Counted from the stretch's first letter, positions 37,779-47,246 are shown. The stretch is DNA of 64,000 nucleotides from Planctomycetales bacterium (GCA_028285345.1 JANQPT010000036.1:1-64000); one strand, 5' to 3'. Translations and numbers: made by a program. The notes: generated by a model from the sequence alone, not told the origin.

Positions 37779-38102
37779 ATGGCGAAAAAAGCTGCAAACC
37801 AAAAGCCGATGACCAAAACCGAGATCTTGAACTCACTCGCCGATGCGACGGGCTTGTCCAAGAAGGATGTGTCCAGCGTGTTGGATGAACTTGGCAGCCT
37901 CATCGGCAAGAACTTGGGTAAACGTGGTCCCGGCGTCTTTAACGTTCCCGGGCTGATGAAGGTCAAAGTCGTCCGCAAGCCGGCGACACCGGAGCGTGAA
38001 GGCATCAATCCGTTCACGAAAGAACCGACCATTTTTAAGGCCAAACCAGCGCGAAACGTCGTGAAAATCCTCCCCCTCAAGGGGTTGAAAGACATGGTCT
38101 AA
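37779..38102 (+). CDS. HU/IHF-family DNA-binding protein
   Basis: 107 residues from ATG 37779, preceded by AGGAG. The HU/IHF dimer fold is shown by MTKTEILNSLADATGLSKKDVSSVLDELGSLI and by KARNVVKI-like strand endings; the arm region carries VFNVPGLMKVKVVRKPATPEREGINPFTKEP, longer than in HU and with the PATPEREGINPFT turn where HU has the proline that intercalates DNA. It would bend and compact chromosomal DNA. The Lys-rich N-terminus (AKKAANQKP) is planctomycete-like. It ends in a strong hairpin terminator. Confidence 0.88.
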   Translation: MAKKAANQKPMTKTEILNSLADATGLSKKDVSSVLDELGSLIGKNLGKRGPGVFNVPGLMKVKVVRKPATPEREGINPFTKEPTIFKAKPARNVVKILPLKGLKDMV

Positions 38103-38207
38103 GGCCTGCGATGCAAGACGGATCGCGGTAGACTGATCTTCAAGAGTTGGACTTGGAGACTACCGCGCCGGACTTCATCGGCCGCGACTGATCGTGCACG
38201 TCACCTC

Positions 38208-38248
38208 AAAGCCCATTCCGCACCGCGGCATGGGCTTTTTCAATTTTT
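38208..38248 (+). terminator. Rho-independent terminator after the HU-like gene
   Basis: AAAGCCCAT (38208-38216) pairs with ATGGGCTTT (38230-38238) across a 13-base GC-rich loop and is followed by a T-rich stretch (TTTTTCAATTTTT). This is the clearest terminator in the window and fits strong, single-gene expression of the HU-like protein. Confidence 0.8.
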
Positions 38249-38353
38249 GATCCGCGTCGAAATGTCTTCCGGCACACGAGATTCGAATTCGTACACTCGC
38301 CTGAAAGCCACAGTCAAACTCCTTACAAGCTGGATTGGTGTTGAGGTTTATTC

Positions 38354-39757
38354 ATGACCAAACCGCTGGTGGTCATCAACGTCGTCGGATTGACGCTCGA
38401 TCACCTGGGACCGCGGACGCCTCGGATCACCGCGCTGGCAGAAGAAGGATTCGCCCGGACGATGGGCACAGTGCTGCCCGCGGTCACCTGCTCCGCCCAA
38501 GCGACGCTACTCACCGGATTGATGCCCCGCGACCATGGGATCGTAGCCAACGGCTGGTACTTTCGCGATTTGTCCGAAGTCTGGTTGTGGCGGCAATCCA
38601 ATCGCTTGGTCCACGGCGAGTGGCTGTATGAGACCGCCCGCCGTCTCGATTCCAGCCATACGACCGCCAAAATGTTTTGGTGGTTCAACATGTACGCCGC
38701 CGTCAATTGGTCAATGACGCCGCGGCCAAGTTATCCGGCGGACGGGCGCAAGATCTTCGATTCGTACAGTCAGCCGCCGGAGTTGCGCGACGAGTTGCAG
38801 GAGAAGCTGGGCACGTTTCCCTTGCTGCGGTTTTGGGGTGCGGGCGCCGACATTACCAGCTCACGCTGGATCGCCGACGCCAGCGTCGAGGTCATGACGG
38901 ATTCCAATCCGTCGTTGACGCTGGTCTATCTGCCGCACCTGGATTACAACCTGCAGCGCGTGGGCCCCGAGAACTCTGAGATCGATGCCGACTTGCAATT
39001 GGTGGACGCCGAAGCTGGCAAGTTGATTGACGCAGCGCGGGCGCGCGGCGCCGACGTCGTTCTGCTCTCGGAATACGGCATCACTGCGGCACGGCAGCCG
39101 GTGCACATCAACCGCGTGCTTCGTGAAGCCGGATTTTTGCAGGTCCGCCGCGAACCGTTGGGCTGGGAAACACTGGATTACGGCGCGTCGCGCGCGTTTG
39201 CCGTTGCAGACCATCAGGTCGCGCACGTCTATGTCGAACGGCCTGAGGATCTCTCCGCCATCAAGTCCCTGCTGCGCACCACCGACGGCATCGAGATGGT
39301 GCTCGACCGTGAAGAGCAAGCTGAATTTGAAATCGACAACGCACGTAGCGGCGAGTTAGTCGCCGTCGCCGCACCCGCCGCTTGGTTTACATATTACTTT
39401 TGGCTGGACGACGAATTCGCGCCTGATTACGCGCGGACGGTCGATATTCATCGCAAGCCGGGCTACGATCCGGTCGAATTGTTCATTGATCCGAAGATTG
39501 TTTCCCCCAAGCTGCGGATTGCGAGCCGCTTGCTGCGGAAAAAGCTCGGCTTCCGCTACTACATGGACGTCGTCGGGTTGGATGCGAGCATCGTTCGCGG
39601 GACGCATGGCCGACTGCCGACCCCCGGCCGCGAGAATGCGGAGAGCCCCGTCTTCATTTGCTCGTCAACTTCGATCGAACGCGATGCGATCGCGATGACG
39701 CAGGTCAAGCCGCTGCTGCTGGAACTGCAATTCGGCAGCGGAATGCCGCAGAGCTAA
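38354..39757 (+). CDS. Type I phosphodiesterase/nucleotide pyrophosphatase family protein
   Basis: 467 residues of the alkaline-phosphatase superfamily. VINVVGLTLDHLGP holds the first metal Asp, PAVTCSAQATLLTGLMPRDHGI the nucleophile Thr45, LPHLDYNLQRVG a metal Asp, and LLSEYGI is a variant of the usual S-D-H-G motif (here S-E-Y-G). The metal site therefore may be altered. The last 60 residues (FYMDVVGLDA-like, RGTHGRLPTPGRENAES) supply the final His. It has no signal peptide, so it acts in the cytoplasm. Its stop overlaps the convergent HD/GGDEF gene by four bases. Confidence 0.77.
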   Translation: MTKPLVVINVVGLTLDHLGPRTPRITALAEEGFARTMGTVLPAVTCSAQATLLTGLMPRDHGIVANGWYFRDLSEVWLWRQSNRLVHGEWLYETARRLDSSHTTAKMFWWFNMYAAVNWSMTPRPSYPADGRKIFDSYSQPPELRDELQEKLGTFPLLRFWGAGADITSSRWIADASVEVMTDSNPSLTLVYLPHLDYNLQRVGPENSEIDADLQLVDAEAGKLIDAARARGADVVLLSEYGITAARQPVHINRVLREAGFLQVRREPLGWETLDYGASRAFAVADHQVAHVYVERPEDLSAIKSLLRTTDGIEMVLDREEQAEFEIDNARSGELVAVAAPAAWFTYYFWLDDEFAPDYARTVDIHRKPGYDPVELFIDPKIVSPKLRIASRLLRKKLGFRYYMDVVGLDASIVRGTHGRLPTPGRENAESPVFICSSTSIERDAIAMTQVKPLLLELQFGSGMPQS

Positions 39758-41898
39758 GGCGTCAACTCCATGTCGGCAATGAAGAAGCTCTTGAGGTCTT
39801 TCATCACATTCGAGGCCCGGTTTTGGAAGACGTCGCTTTTGCGGATCCAGCCGACCGGGCGAATTGTCACGTGAATTTCGACCCGCTTGGCTCGTGCCCG
39901 CTTCTTGCCCGGCTCGGGGACTTCCTCGTCGCCGATCACGACTTCTACGGTCACCGGTCGCCGGCCGTCGTGGTTGCCCCATGAAGGAATGACGCCGCGA
40001 TTGCCCAGCCGCATGACGACCCGCTCGGGGGTGACTTCCATCAGCTTGGCTTGGTGGTCGTCGACAAAGCCGGCTAGCTTGTAAACCAGCATGTCGTTGG
40101 CAACGACCGCCTGGAAACTCCCGCGATAGACGAACGCTTCCGTTTGGGCAACTTCTTGCTGAACGTCTTCAATGCGGGCTTGAATGTCGACTTCTTCGTT
40201 CGCAAAGACTCGCGTGGCATTCCGGCCGGCACCTTTCGCTTCGTACAGTGCTTTGTCGGCACGGCTCAGGAGATCGGCGACTTTGTCATCCGGCTCGTTG
40301 GCTGCAACGCCCAATGAAACTGTCAATTTTCGCCCTTTGAGGTCCGGAATCTTAAGTTTGCTCACGGCAATGCGAAGCCGTTCCGCGCGCTTGTAACCTT
40401 GATTCAGATCCGTGCCCGGACAAATCACGACGAATTCTTCGCCGCCGTAGCGCGCGACGAGCTCGCCGGAATATGTTTCATTTTGCAGAAGCTTGGCAAT
40501 CTCGACGAGCACATCGTCACCGACCGTGTGGCCGAAATCGTCGTTGATGCTCTTGAAATGATCGGCATCCACGAAGATCACGCACACCGGCTCCGCCGAG
40601 TCCGAGCTGCTGACATCAGATAACGTCTGCTCCAACTGGCGTTCCATTTCACCCCGGTTAGCAGTGCCGGTAAGCGAATCACGGCTCGCCGCCTCTTTGA
40701 GTTCCCGGTATTCTTTGGGTTTGCTGCCTTGTCGCGCCGTATCGCGGAAGATCTCTGCCACACCTTGAAGCTTGCCGGTTTCGTCGATGAGCGGAACCGT
40801 TTGAACTTCAATCTCAACAATGTTTCCGCTCACGTGTTGGACTGGCAGCGTGGTGGTCAGCGGTTTGAGTTCGCCGATCGCCTGAAACAGCGGGCACTTC
40901 TTATCCGGCAGTAGTTTGTGCTTTTCGTTGCAGTAGCCCATCGTCTTGTTCGACCAGACGATGTTGAGCATGTGATAGGGACGATGGCCCAGCAGGTTTT
41001 CTGCGCCACGGTTCCAGACAGCGAAGCGGTGCTCGGCATTAATCAGGTAGAACCCGTCATAGAGGTTCTCCAGCAAGTGCAGGTACGCAAATATGTGGCA
41101 CAACGCGCTGGCGTTGTCGGCGTCGCCGCGAAACTCCCGTTCGGAGATCTCGGCCGGCAACAGGCCTTGACCATTAAGGTGCATTCCGGTGGAAAGTCGG
41201 CCTTCCTCGACCCAGCGAGCGAGCGAACAGATGATGTTACCGTCAAACTGTGTTCCCGCGCCCAACATTAATATCTGCATGATCTCGTCATGCGGCTTCG
41301 CCTTACGATAGACTTGCTCGGTTGCCAAAGAGTCGTAGGCATCCGCGACGGCTAGAATCCGGGCGCCCATGTGCACGTCGCTGCCGATTCGCTGCGAATC
41401 ATATCCGACGCGGTCATAGTGCTCGTGACATTGGCGGACGATCTCCAGCACTTCAGGGTCGACGCGATACGCCTGCAGTACGTCGGTGGCGATGTGATAG
41501 TGCAGCGACATCAATTCCGCTTCGTCGGGACTCAGCGCGCTCGGTTTGAACAGAATACTGTCCGGCACGCCGATTTTTCCGATATCGTGCAGCAGCGCGG
41601 CAACTTCCAGAACTTTGAGCTCGCGTTCTTCCCAGCCGAGTTGCGTCGCCATTCCCAGCGACAGCAGCGCGACGCGGCGGGCGTGTTCCACGGTGGCCAC
41701 GTCACGGTAATGCAAGGCGGAGAGCAGGCTGGTCAGCGCCGGGCGGGAAATCACGTCGCCGGTGTCGTCGGTGGCGCGTGGGTGCGGCACGCAGCGGTCC
41801 GCCAGCGTCAGGAGGCCCAGCAAGACTTGCGAGGAATCGGTCAGGTGCTGATGTCCGGCGGCGGGGGACGCGGCCGTTTCAATCGTGGCTTCGGTCAT
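39754..41898 (-). CDS. HD-domain/PAS/GGDEF signalling protein
   Basis: 714 residues, no membrane segment. Order of domains: an HD-GYP-like hydrolase domain (about 55-235) with HDIGKIGVPD (His104, Asp105) but GYD (165-167) in place of GYP; a PAS sensor domain (about 275-390) and a linker; a diguanylate cyclase domain (about 400-566) with ARYGGEEF (485-489) and no RxxD inhibitory site five residues before it; and a C-terminal domain (about 575-714) I cannot assign, with KKRARAKRVEIHVTIRPVGW. The cyclase half looks active and free of product inhibition. A c-di-GMP regulator whose target is unknown. Confidence 0.83.
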   Translation of the reverse strand: MTEATIETAASPAAGHQHLTDSSQVLLGLLTLADRCVPHPRATDDTGDVISRPALTSLLSALHYRDVATVEHARRVALLSLGMATQLGWEERELKVLEVAALLHDIGKIGVPDSILFKPSALSPDEAELMSLHYHIATDVLQAYRVDPEVLEIVRQCHEHYDRVGYDSQRIGSDVHMGARILAVADAYDSLATEQVYRKAKPHDEIMQILMLGAGTQFDGNIICSLARWVEEGRLSTGMHLNGQGLLPAEISEREFRGDADNASALCHIFAYLHLLENLYDGFYLINAEHRFAVWNRGAENLLGHRPYHMLNIVWSNKTMGYCNEKHKLLPDKKCPLFQAIGELKPLTTTLPVQHVSGNIVEIEVQTVPLIDETGKLQGVAEIFRDTARQGSKPKEYRELKEAASRDSLTGTANRGEMERQLEQTLSDVSSSDSAEPVCVIFVDADHFKSINDDFGHTVGDDVLVEIAKLLQNETYSGELVARYGGEEFVVICPGTDLNQGYKRAERLRIAVSKLKIPDLKGRKLTVSLGVAANEPDDKVADLLSRADKALYEAKGAGRNATRVFANEEVDIQARIEDVQQEVAQTEAFVYRGSFQAVVANDMLVYKLAGFVDDHQAKLMEVTPERVVMRLGNRGVIPSWGNHDGRRPVTVEVVIGDEEVPEPGKKRARAKRVEIHVTIRPVGWIRKSDVFQNRASNVMKDLKSFFIADMELTP

Positions 41899-42204
41899 GG
41901 GGGAGGTGCTCTCTGTGTCGGCCCTCGCGGTTCTACACGCGCGCGATCCAACGGCGCGCGCATTCCGCGCTCGTTCGGCAAGCGTATCTCACGGTTGGGC
42001 GGAGTCAAACCGGGTGCCGCAACGTCAGTCGTCGCAAGTGGATCGACCTGCCTAATGTCGGGAAGATTCCGTGCACGCGAGTCCGATTCTGCGGATCGTT
42101 CTGGATCTGTCGTTTCGTCATCCCTAATCCTATCGCGCTATGAGGGGTGAACATCCGACGACCACGAGCGACGCATCCGTCATGGACAGCGATTAATTCC
42201 ACCA
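41899..42204. other. Intergenic region without supported features
   Basis: About 306 bases between the signalling gene start and a small membrane-protein gene stop. Short open frames exist on both strands but none has family resemblance. I see no repeat, terminator or RNA gene here. It probably holds the upstream region of the HD/GGDEF gene. Confidence 0.5.
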
Positions 42205-42573
42205 CTAGCGCGAGTGCTGCACACGTTCCACGAACTGCTCGACCAATTCATCATACCCTGCTCGGTTTTCGTACGTCGGATGATATTCCTCTTGCAGGAC
42301 TTTCAGTTCACGTTTGACGGTATCCACGTGTCCGGCGTCAAGCTCCTCAATGATTGTGCCTATGAGTTCGTCTGTTGCTGTCCCATACCACGCGTTGTAA
42401 TTGAATCGGGAGAGCGATCCCGCCAACCAGGCAACTCCGAAGCTCGACAGCAAGGCGAGAATCCCCAGGACTCTTCGAACGGATTGCGAGCCTTTGAACT
42501 CCGAAACCAGCCATGCGACAGGCAATGCGATCACGAGCAGAGCGATCAGTCCGATCATTGTCGAGATCCTCAA
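42205..42573 (-). CDS. Small membrane protein of unknown function
   Basis: 122 residues with two hydrophobic helices (MIGLIALLVIALPVAWLV and VLGILALLSSFGVAWLAG) then a soluble acidic C-terminal part (about 60-122) ending in YDELVEQFVERVQHSR. Met6 at 42558 is a possible alternative start. I do not recognise a family. It lies 36 bases after the PEP-synthase-like gene in the same direction, so the two may be co-transcribed. Confidence 0.6.
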   Translation of the reverse strand: MRISTMIGLIALLVIALPVAWLVSEFKGSQSVRRVLGILALLSSFGVAWLAGSLSRFNYNAWYGTATDELIGTIIEELDAGHVDTVKRELKVLQEEYHPTYENRAGYDELVEQFVERVQHSR

Positions 42574-42609
42574 TTCATCCGGTTGATGCTGCTGTCAGCA
42601 GTTCGGGAA

Positions 42610-44658
42610 TTATCCGCGCTCCAAAACCCGCACCACCCCGGCATACGTATCCACCTCAACCAAATCCCCGGTCTGAATCAACGTGGTTGCCTTCTGCGTG
42701 CCGATCAACGTCGGCTTGCGCAGTTCGCGGGCGATGATCGCCGCGTGGCAGGCGATGCCACCCTCATCGGTGACGATCGCGCCGCAGCGGCGCAAAAACG
42801 GCATCAGCGCCGGGCTGGATTGAATCGAGACCAGCACCTCGCCGTCTTCGAACGTTTGACCCACGGTATCGGGGCTGAGCAAGACGCGGGCACGACCCCG
42901 GTAAACGCCCGGCCAGGCGGCGCTGCCCGCCAACTGATTCTCATTGGATTCGGAGACCACTTGCCGCTGCCGCGCGATCCGCATCATCAAGTACTCCGTT
43001 TGTTCGACAAAGTGTACTTGATCGACGCCGTCGATTGTGGTGAACACAAACCGAGCACCGTTGCGAACCGCCTCTAACCGCGACTCCAACAAGTCACGAT
43101 CGAGAACTCCGCGTCGCAGTTCACTCCACGTTGTGACGTGAATCGCCTCGTCCGGCGCTGAGAATCCCATCTGCTCCGCCAACTTCGCGACGATTGGATT
43201 GATGATTTTCCGTTCGATTGCGGGATAGACCGAGTTGGAACGCAATTCCTCCGCCAGGCCGCGGATTTCTTGGTCGTCGATCTGATGGTTCTGCATAATT
43301 GACAGCACCCAGAATGGATAGGCGGTCGTGTGCTGGGCGACGTCGGCGAAAAAGTCGACCGCTTCATCCAAGTCTTTGAACTGGTCCGGCCCGCGGTCGA
43401 TGCGGGATTCGATGTCACGATAGAGTCGCCGGCCGGTTTCCAGAATTTCGACGACTCGCGGACGATCGTCTTGTAACTGATTGAGCACGCGGTTGAAAAG
43501 AACATCACACTCCTGCTGCGGAAAAAACAAGTTGGCAAGTCCGGTGTCATCTTGTATGGCCATTTCCTGATCGGCGTGCAGCCCTAAGCTTTTCTCTGCG
43601 TGTTGAGTGTCATTCCAATGCGAGGCGATAGAAACATCGACCAGCGGCATCGGGCGGCGTACCAGCTGCTGCCAACCCAGGCCGACATCGATAATCGGCT
43701 CCTGGTATTCGGCAGCCAATGTGGTAATCGGTCGGGCCTGCAGCACCTGGAACCGGCCGTTCTCAATCGCCCATTCGGTATCGACCGGGTGTCCGTAATG
43801 GTCGTGGATTCGTGTCAGTAGATTGGCGTACTCGATCACCTGTTTGTCGTCGATCTTGCGCTGCTGACCCTGCTCACCCAGCTCGCGCCAAACCGCGGGA
43901 TCTTCCTCCGAGTCGACGAATAGCGCTTCACGTTGTAATCCGACGACGCGTTCCAGGATTTCGTCGGTTCCCCGTTCGACGACGTACTGATCGGGATTGA
44001 TCCGCCCTGAGACGATCGCCTCCCCCAGTCCCAGACAGGCTTCGATGAGCATGATCTTCGGCTCCTGCGTAACCGGATGGACGGAAAACCCGATCCCGGA
44101 GACGTCGCTGGCCACCATTTGCTGCACGACGACCGCAACACCGAACTCCCCTGCCCCGTAGCCATGCGCTGCGCCGTAGGCCAGTGCGGAGGGGCTGAAC
44201 ATCGACATCCAGCAATCGCGGACGCGGCCGACGACATGTTCCGGCGGGACGTCCAAATAGGTTTCCAACTGCCCCGCCCATGCGCTGGAGCCGCTGTCCT
44301 CGCACGTCGCGCTCGAGCGGACCGAAACGCCCGACGCACCGAGTACCGTTAGTCCCGACTCAATCGCAGCCGCAACGTCATCCGGAACGCGGACGGCTTG
44401 TAGATGATCAGCGATCTCCGCCGCCGCGTCTTCCGCAGTGAGTTGCTCGGCATCAAGCCGCCGCAAGACATCGTTGAGGTATTCGGTGTGATCGCCGCTG
44501 TGAATCGCGTCGGTGAATGCTTGAGCGGAGACGACAAACCCCGGCGGAACCGGCGCCCCGGCGCGGGTGAGTTCCCCTAACGACGATCCTTTGCCGCCGG
44601 CGGTGGCGACTTGTGAGGAATCCAGCTCAGTGAGGGTGTAGATCAGTTGTGGGCTCAT
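42610..44658 (-). CDS. PEP-synthase-like phosphotransferase (N-terminal ATP-grasp plus swivelling His domain)
   Basis: 682 residues. The N-terminal pyruvate,phosphate-dikinase ATP-grasp domain is clear (TAGGKGSSLGELTRAGAPVPPGF, GVSVRSSATCEDSG, ISGRINPDQYVVERG). A middle linker of about 250 residues is family-specific, and the C-terminal mobile domain has DEGGIACHAAIIARELRKPT with the phospho-His at His638. The phosphoenolpyruvate-binding TIM barrel of true PEP synthase is missing, so it resembles rifampin phosphotransferase in layout (ATP-grasp, acceptor-binding, His domain). Whether the acceptor is an antibiotic cannot be told from sequence. Confidence 0.8.
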   Translation of the reverse strand: MSPQLIYTLTELDSSQVATAGGKGSSLGELTRAGAPVPPGFVVSAQAFTDAIHSGDHTEYLNDVLRRLDAEQLTAEDAAAEIADHLQAVRVPDDVAAAIESGLTVLGASGVSVRSSATCEDSGSSAWAGQLETYLDVPPEHVVGRVRDCWMSMFSPSALAYGAAHGYGAGEFGVAVVVQQMVASDVSGIGFSVHPVTQEPKIMLIEACLGLGEAIVSGRINPDQYVVERGTDEILERVVGLQREALFVDSEEDPAVWRELGEQGQQRKIDDKQVIEYANLLTRIHDHYGHPVDTEWAIENGRFQVLQARPITTLAAEYQEPIIDVGLGWQQLVRRPMPLVDVSIASHWNDTQHAEKSLGLHADQEMAIQDDTGLANLFFPQQECDVLFNRVLNQLQDDRPRVVEILETGRRLYRDIESRIDRGPDQFKDLDEAVDFFADVAQHTTAYPFWVLSIMQNHQIDDQEIRGLAEELRSNSVYPAIERKIINPIVAKLAEQMGFSAPDEAIHVTTWSELRRGVLDRDLLESRLEAVRNGARFVFTTIDGVDQVHFVEQTEYLMMRIARQRQVVSESNENQLAGSAAWPGVYRGRARVLLSPDTVGQTFEDGEVLVSIQSSPALMPFLRRCGAIVTDEGGIACHAAIIARELRKPTLIGTQKATTLIQTGDLVEVDTYAGVVRVLERG

Positions 44659-44752
44659 CGGTTATTCCCTTGCCAATCAATGAGGTAGCTGCATTTCTGA
44701 TCACGGGTTCTGTCACATAAGCGAACGAATTTCCGGGGGAGTTCACCGATTG

Positions 44753-45166
44753 CTATGCCGACACTACTGCGCCCTTACATGCGATGTAAATCACAGCCAA
44801 TGAAATTCCAAATACGATCCCCATTGTCGGATAGAATATTTCGTCGCCTGGGCGACCCGGGGGATAGACGGCCGGCACGAACAGCAAACTCAACGCTGCA
44901 CCGAAAACGATGCCGCATCCACACGCGACATAAGTACGGATGGCACGGCGAATGTCTTGCTTTCTCACGATCAACACAATAAACGCGTTCGAAATACCGC
45001 CAAACAGCGCGTAACCGGTCGTACCGAAGCTGAATGGAATGACTCGATGGGAATCTGTGTGGGTATACTCTAACCAGATCGAACCGAGTTTGGTTAGCAT
45101 CAGGTAAACGACGATGCCGACCGCAAATGCTGTTAGCGTTCGCAAAAGGGAGAATTTGAACGTCAT
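44753..45166 (-). CDS. Small membrane protein of unknown function
   Basis: 137 residues with four hydrophobic helices (TLTAFAVGIVVYLMLTKLG, GYALFGGISNAFIVLIV, TYVACGCGIVFGAALSLLFV and MGIVFGISLAVIYIACK). No diagnostic motif seen. It lies 94 bases upstream of the PEP-synthase-like gene on the same strand. Codon use fits the neighbours, supporting a real gene. Confidence 0.6.
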   Translation of the reverse strand: MTFKFSLLRTLTAFAVGIVVYLMLTKLGSIWLEYTHTDSHRVIPFSFGTTGYALFGGISNAFIVLIVRKQDIRRAIRTYVACGCGIVFGAALSLLFVPAVYPPGRPGDEIFYPTMGIVFGISLAVIYIACKGAVVSA

Positions 45167-45275
45167 CGGAGCGGCCAGTGATTACCGTTGAGCGAGGTTC
45201 CGCGTTTCAATACTTGGAATTCTAAATCGCTCAACACGCCGGATATAGATCAACTTCACGACGTTCATGTTCCGC

Positions 45276-45311
45276 GGGTGGCCGCGATTGCGCAAGCAAT
45301 CGGGGCCACCC
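45276..45311. repeat. Hairpin sharing the sequence of the window-start inverted repeat
   Basis: GGGTGGCC-GC-GATTGC, a GCAA loop, and GCAATC-GG-GGCCACCC form a strong stem. GGGTGGCCGCGATTGCGCA matches the outer arm at window positions 5-23. It lies 46 bases from the stop of the Na/Pi gene, which is read toward it, so it could also serve as a rho-independent-like stop without a T-run. Confidence 0.75.
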
Positions 45312-45356
45312 GGGGGGATTGGTTCTGCTCGCACGATCTCACGTTGCGTCGATCGC

Positions 45357-47129
45357 TCACTTCTCTCCCGCCAGCGCCTCGGCAAGATTCAACGCGTGAT
45401 CGCGGACGCGGACGTAGGAATTGAGCGTCGACGTATAAGCCACGTTGACGAACGGCTCGACCTTTTGGTGCGACAGCCACTCCAGGTGCTTTTTCCGCAG
45501 TTTCTTGGCGTGCTGTTTGATTTCCGACGCCTGAGACCGCGACTCGTCCAACATGTCCATCTTCCGCTCTTTCAGCCCGTCGATCAATTGCCGGAAATAA
45601 ACGTCGATTTCGTCGTGCAGTTGATTCAAATCGGCGCAATGCTGCTCGTCGAAGCGGTGTCCCTGCTTGCGGAGCTTGAGATGGAATTTCAAAATGCTGC
45701 GGATGTAGTCGCTGATCGACTCCAATTCGTCTGCCATCCGCAATTGCTGTCGGCCCTCCTCGATAATTTCATGGGGGACGTTGGCGGAGAGCAAGTTTGT
45801 CATGAACACCACGATCTCGTCTTGGATGGAATCCAAGACCTCCTCGCGGCGAAATAACCGGCCGACGAGATAATCATCCGGCTCGTCCTGGCCCCGCAAT
45901 TCCTTCAGCCAACGCATCATCTCCTCGCAGCCCTCGGCCATACGAATGATTTCCAAACGCGACTGTTCGATGCCGATGGTGGGCGTGTCGAGCATGCGAA
46001 CGTCGAGACTCGTTAGATGGGGAGTTTCTCTTTGCTGCTTGTCCGGCACAATTCGCTGCATCAGTTTGGCGAACCGCGAACTGAACGGCAGGAACACCGT
46101 CGTGTTGGCGATATTAAACACCGAGTGCGTCGCTGCGATCGCGAGCGTGATGTTCGGGATCGCTTCGGCCGGAGGTGAGAATTCTTTACCGGTGACGAAT
46201 GCCGTCAATTGCGGCATTCCGGTAAACATCAGCCAGGGGATGAACTTAATGTATTGAAAGAAGATCGAGGATATCCACAACACGCCGATCATGTTGAACA
46301 ACACATGAAAATAGGCCGCCCGCCGCGCATTGGTGGTCGCCCCGATCGATGCCAACAGTGCGGTGATCGTCGTCCCGATATTTTCGCCCAGCACCAGCGC
46401 CGCGGCGGTCTCGTAGCTGATCAGTCCCTGCGTGGCGGCGGCGATCGTGATTCCCAACGTCGCTGACGACGATTGCACCAGCACGGTTAGCACGCATCCC
46501 ACCAACAGGCATTGCGCGACGCCGAGATAGCTGTCGGCAGTGACTGAATGAAATGCTTCTACAAACTGCGGCAGTTTCTTAATCTCACCACAGGACTCCT
46601 TCATCAGCTCCAGACCAAAGAAGACCATGCCGACACCCATTATGGCCATCGCCAGATAGCGGATGCGGTCCCCTTTGCTGAAGAGATAAAAGACAGCTGC
46701 GATGCCCAGCGTCGGCAGTCCATACTTGCCGATTTTGAGCACCAGAATCCAGCCGGTAATGGTCGTGCCGATATTCGCGCCCATAATGACGCCGATGGCT
46801 TGAGCGAGGGTCATCAGGCCGGAATTGACAAACCCCACGACCATTACCGTGGTGACGGAACTGGACTGCACCAGGCAGGTGACGACGACGCCGACCGTGG
46901 TCGCCAAATAGCGATTGTTGGTCACCGCACTGATCATCCGTCTCAGTCCGGTTCCGGCGACCGCCTGCATGCCTTCGGACATGTTCTTCATGCCCAGCAA
47001 GAATAATCCCAGGCCGCCGATCAGCCCGAACACCATTTTGGCGACGATTTCCAAATCGAGCGCGGGTGATTCAGCGGTCGACGCTTCTGCAACGCTTGTT
47101 GCCGACGCGAGGAGGACTTCAAAACTCAT
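45357..47129 (-). CDS. Na+/phosphate cotransporter family protein with PhoU-like domain
   Basis: 590 residues from ATG 47129 (MSFEVLLASATS); the frame from 47195 has no leader. The N-terminal half has about nine helices and two inverted repeats each with a QSSS motif: CLVQSSSVTTVMVVG and VLVQSSSATLGITIA, plus GANIGTTITG and GENIGTTITA. The C-terminal 200 residues (about 390-590) form a PhoU-like helical bundle (LEIIRMAEGCEEMMRWLKEL). It would import phosphate with sodium at the inner membrane. A candidate phosphate-response box lies about 100 bases upstream. Confidence 0.9.
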   Translation of the reverse strand: MSFEVLLASATSVAEASTAESPALDLEIVAKMVFGLIGGLGLFLLGMKNMSEGMQAVAGTGLRRMISAVTNNRYLATTVGVVVTCLVQSSSVTTVMVVGFVNSGLMTLAQAIGVIMGANIGTTITGWILVLKIGKYGLPTLGIAAVFYLFSKGDRIRYLAMAIMGVGMVFFGLELMKESCGEIKKLPQFVEAFHSVTADSYLGVAQCLLVGCVLTVLVQSSSATLGITIAAATQGLISYETAAALVLGENIGTTITALLASIGATTNARRAAYFHVLFNMIGVLWISSIFFQYIKFIPWLMFTGMPQLTAFVTGKEFSPPAEAIPNITLAIAATHSVFNIANTTVFLPFSSRFAKLMQRIVPDKQQRETPHLTSLDVRMLDTPTIGIEQSRLEIIRMAEGCEEMMRWLKELRGQDEPDDYLVGRLFRREEVLDSIQDEIVVFMTNLLSANVPHEIIEEGRQQLRMADELESISDYIRSILKFHLKLRKQGHRFDEQHCADLNQLHDEIDVYFRQLIDGLKERKMDMLDESRSQASEIKQHAKKLRKKHLEWLSHQKVEPFVNVAYTSTLNSYVRVRDHALNLAEALAGEK

Positions 47130-47224
47130 CAGCGGTTCCGTCTCAGTTTCAGCAGGGATTGTCGGTATACAGGACGTCAAACAGCGCAATTTCACACGGG
47201 CAAAGCGGTGAATAGATTATGAAT

Positions 47225-47246
47225 TTAATGTTAATTTTGTGTTAAT
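47225..47246. promoter_or_regulatory. Candidate Pho-box-like TTAA direct repeats
   Basis: GTTAATTT, a TGT spacer, then GTTAATCC: an 8-base unit repeated with 11-base spacing (TTAA at 47231 and 47242), with a further TTAA at 47225. Eleven-base spacing of TTAA-like units is typical of PhoB/PhoP boxes in several phyla. It lies between the Na/Pi gene (start 47129, minus strand) and the plus-strand gene that follows. Confidence 0.35.
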
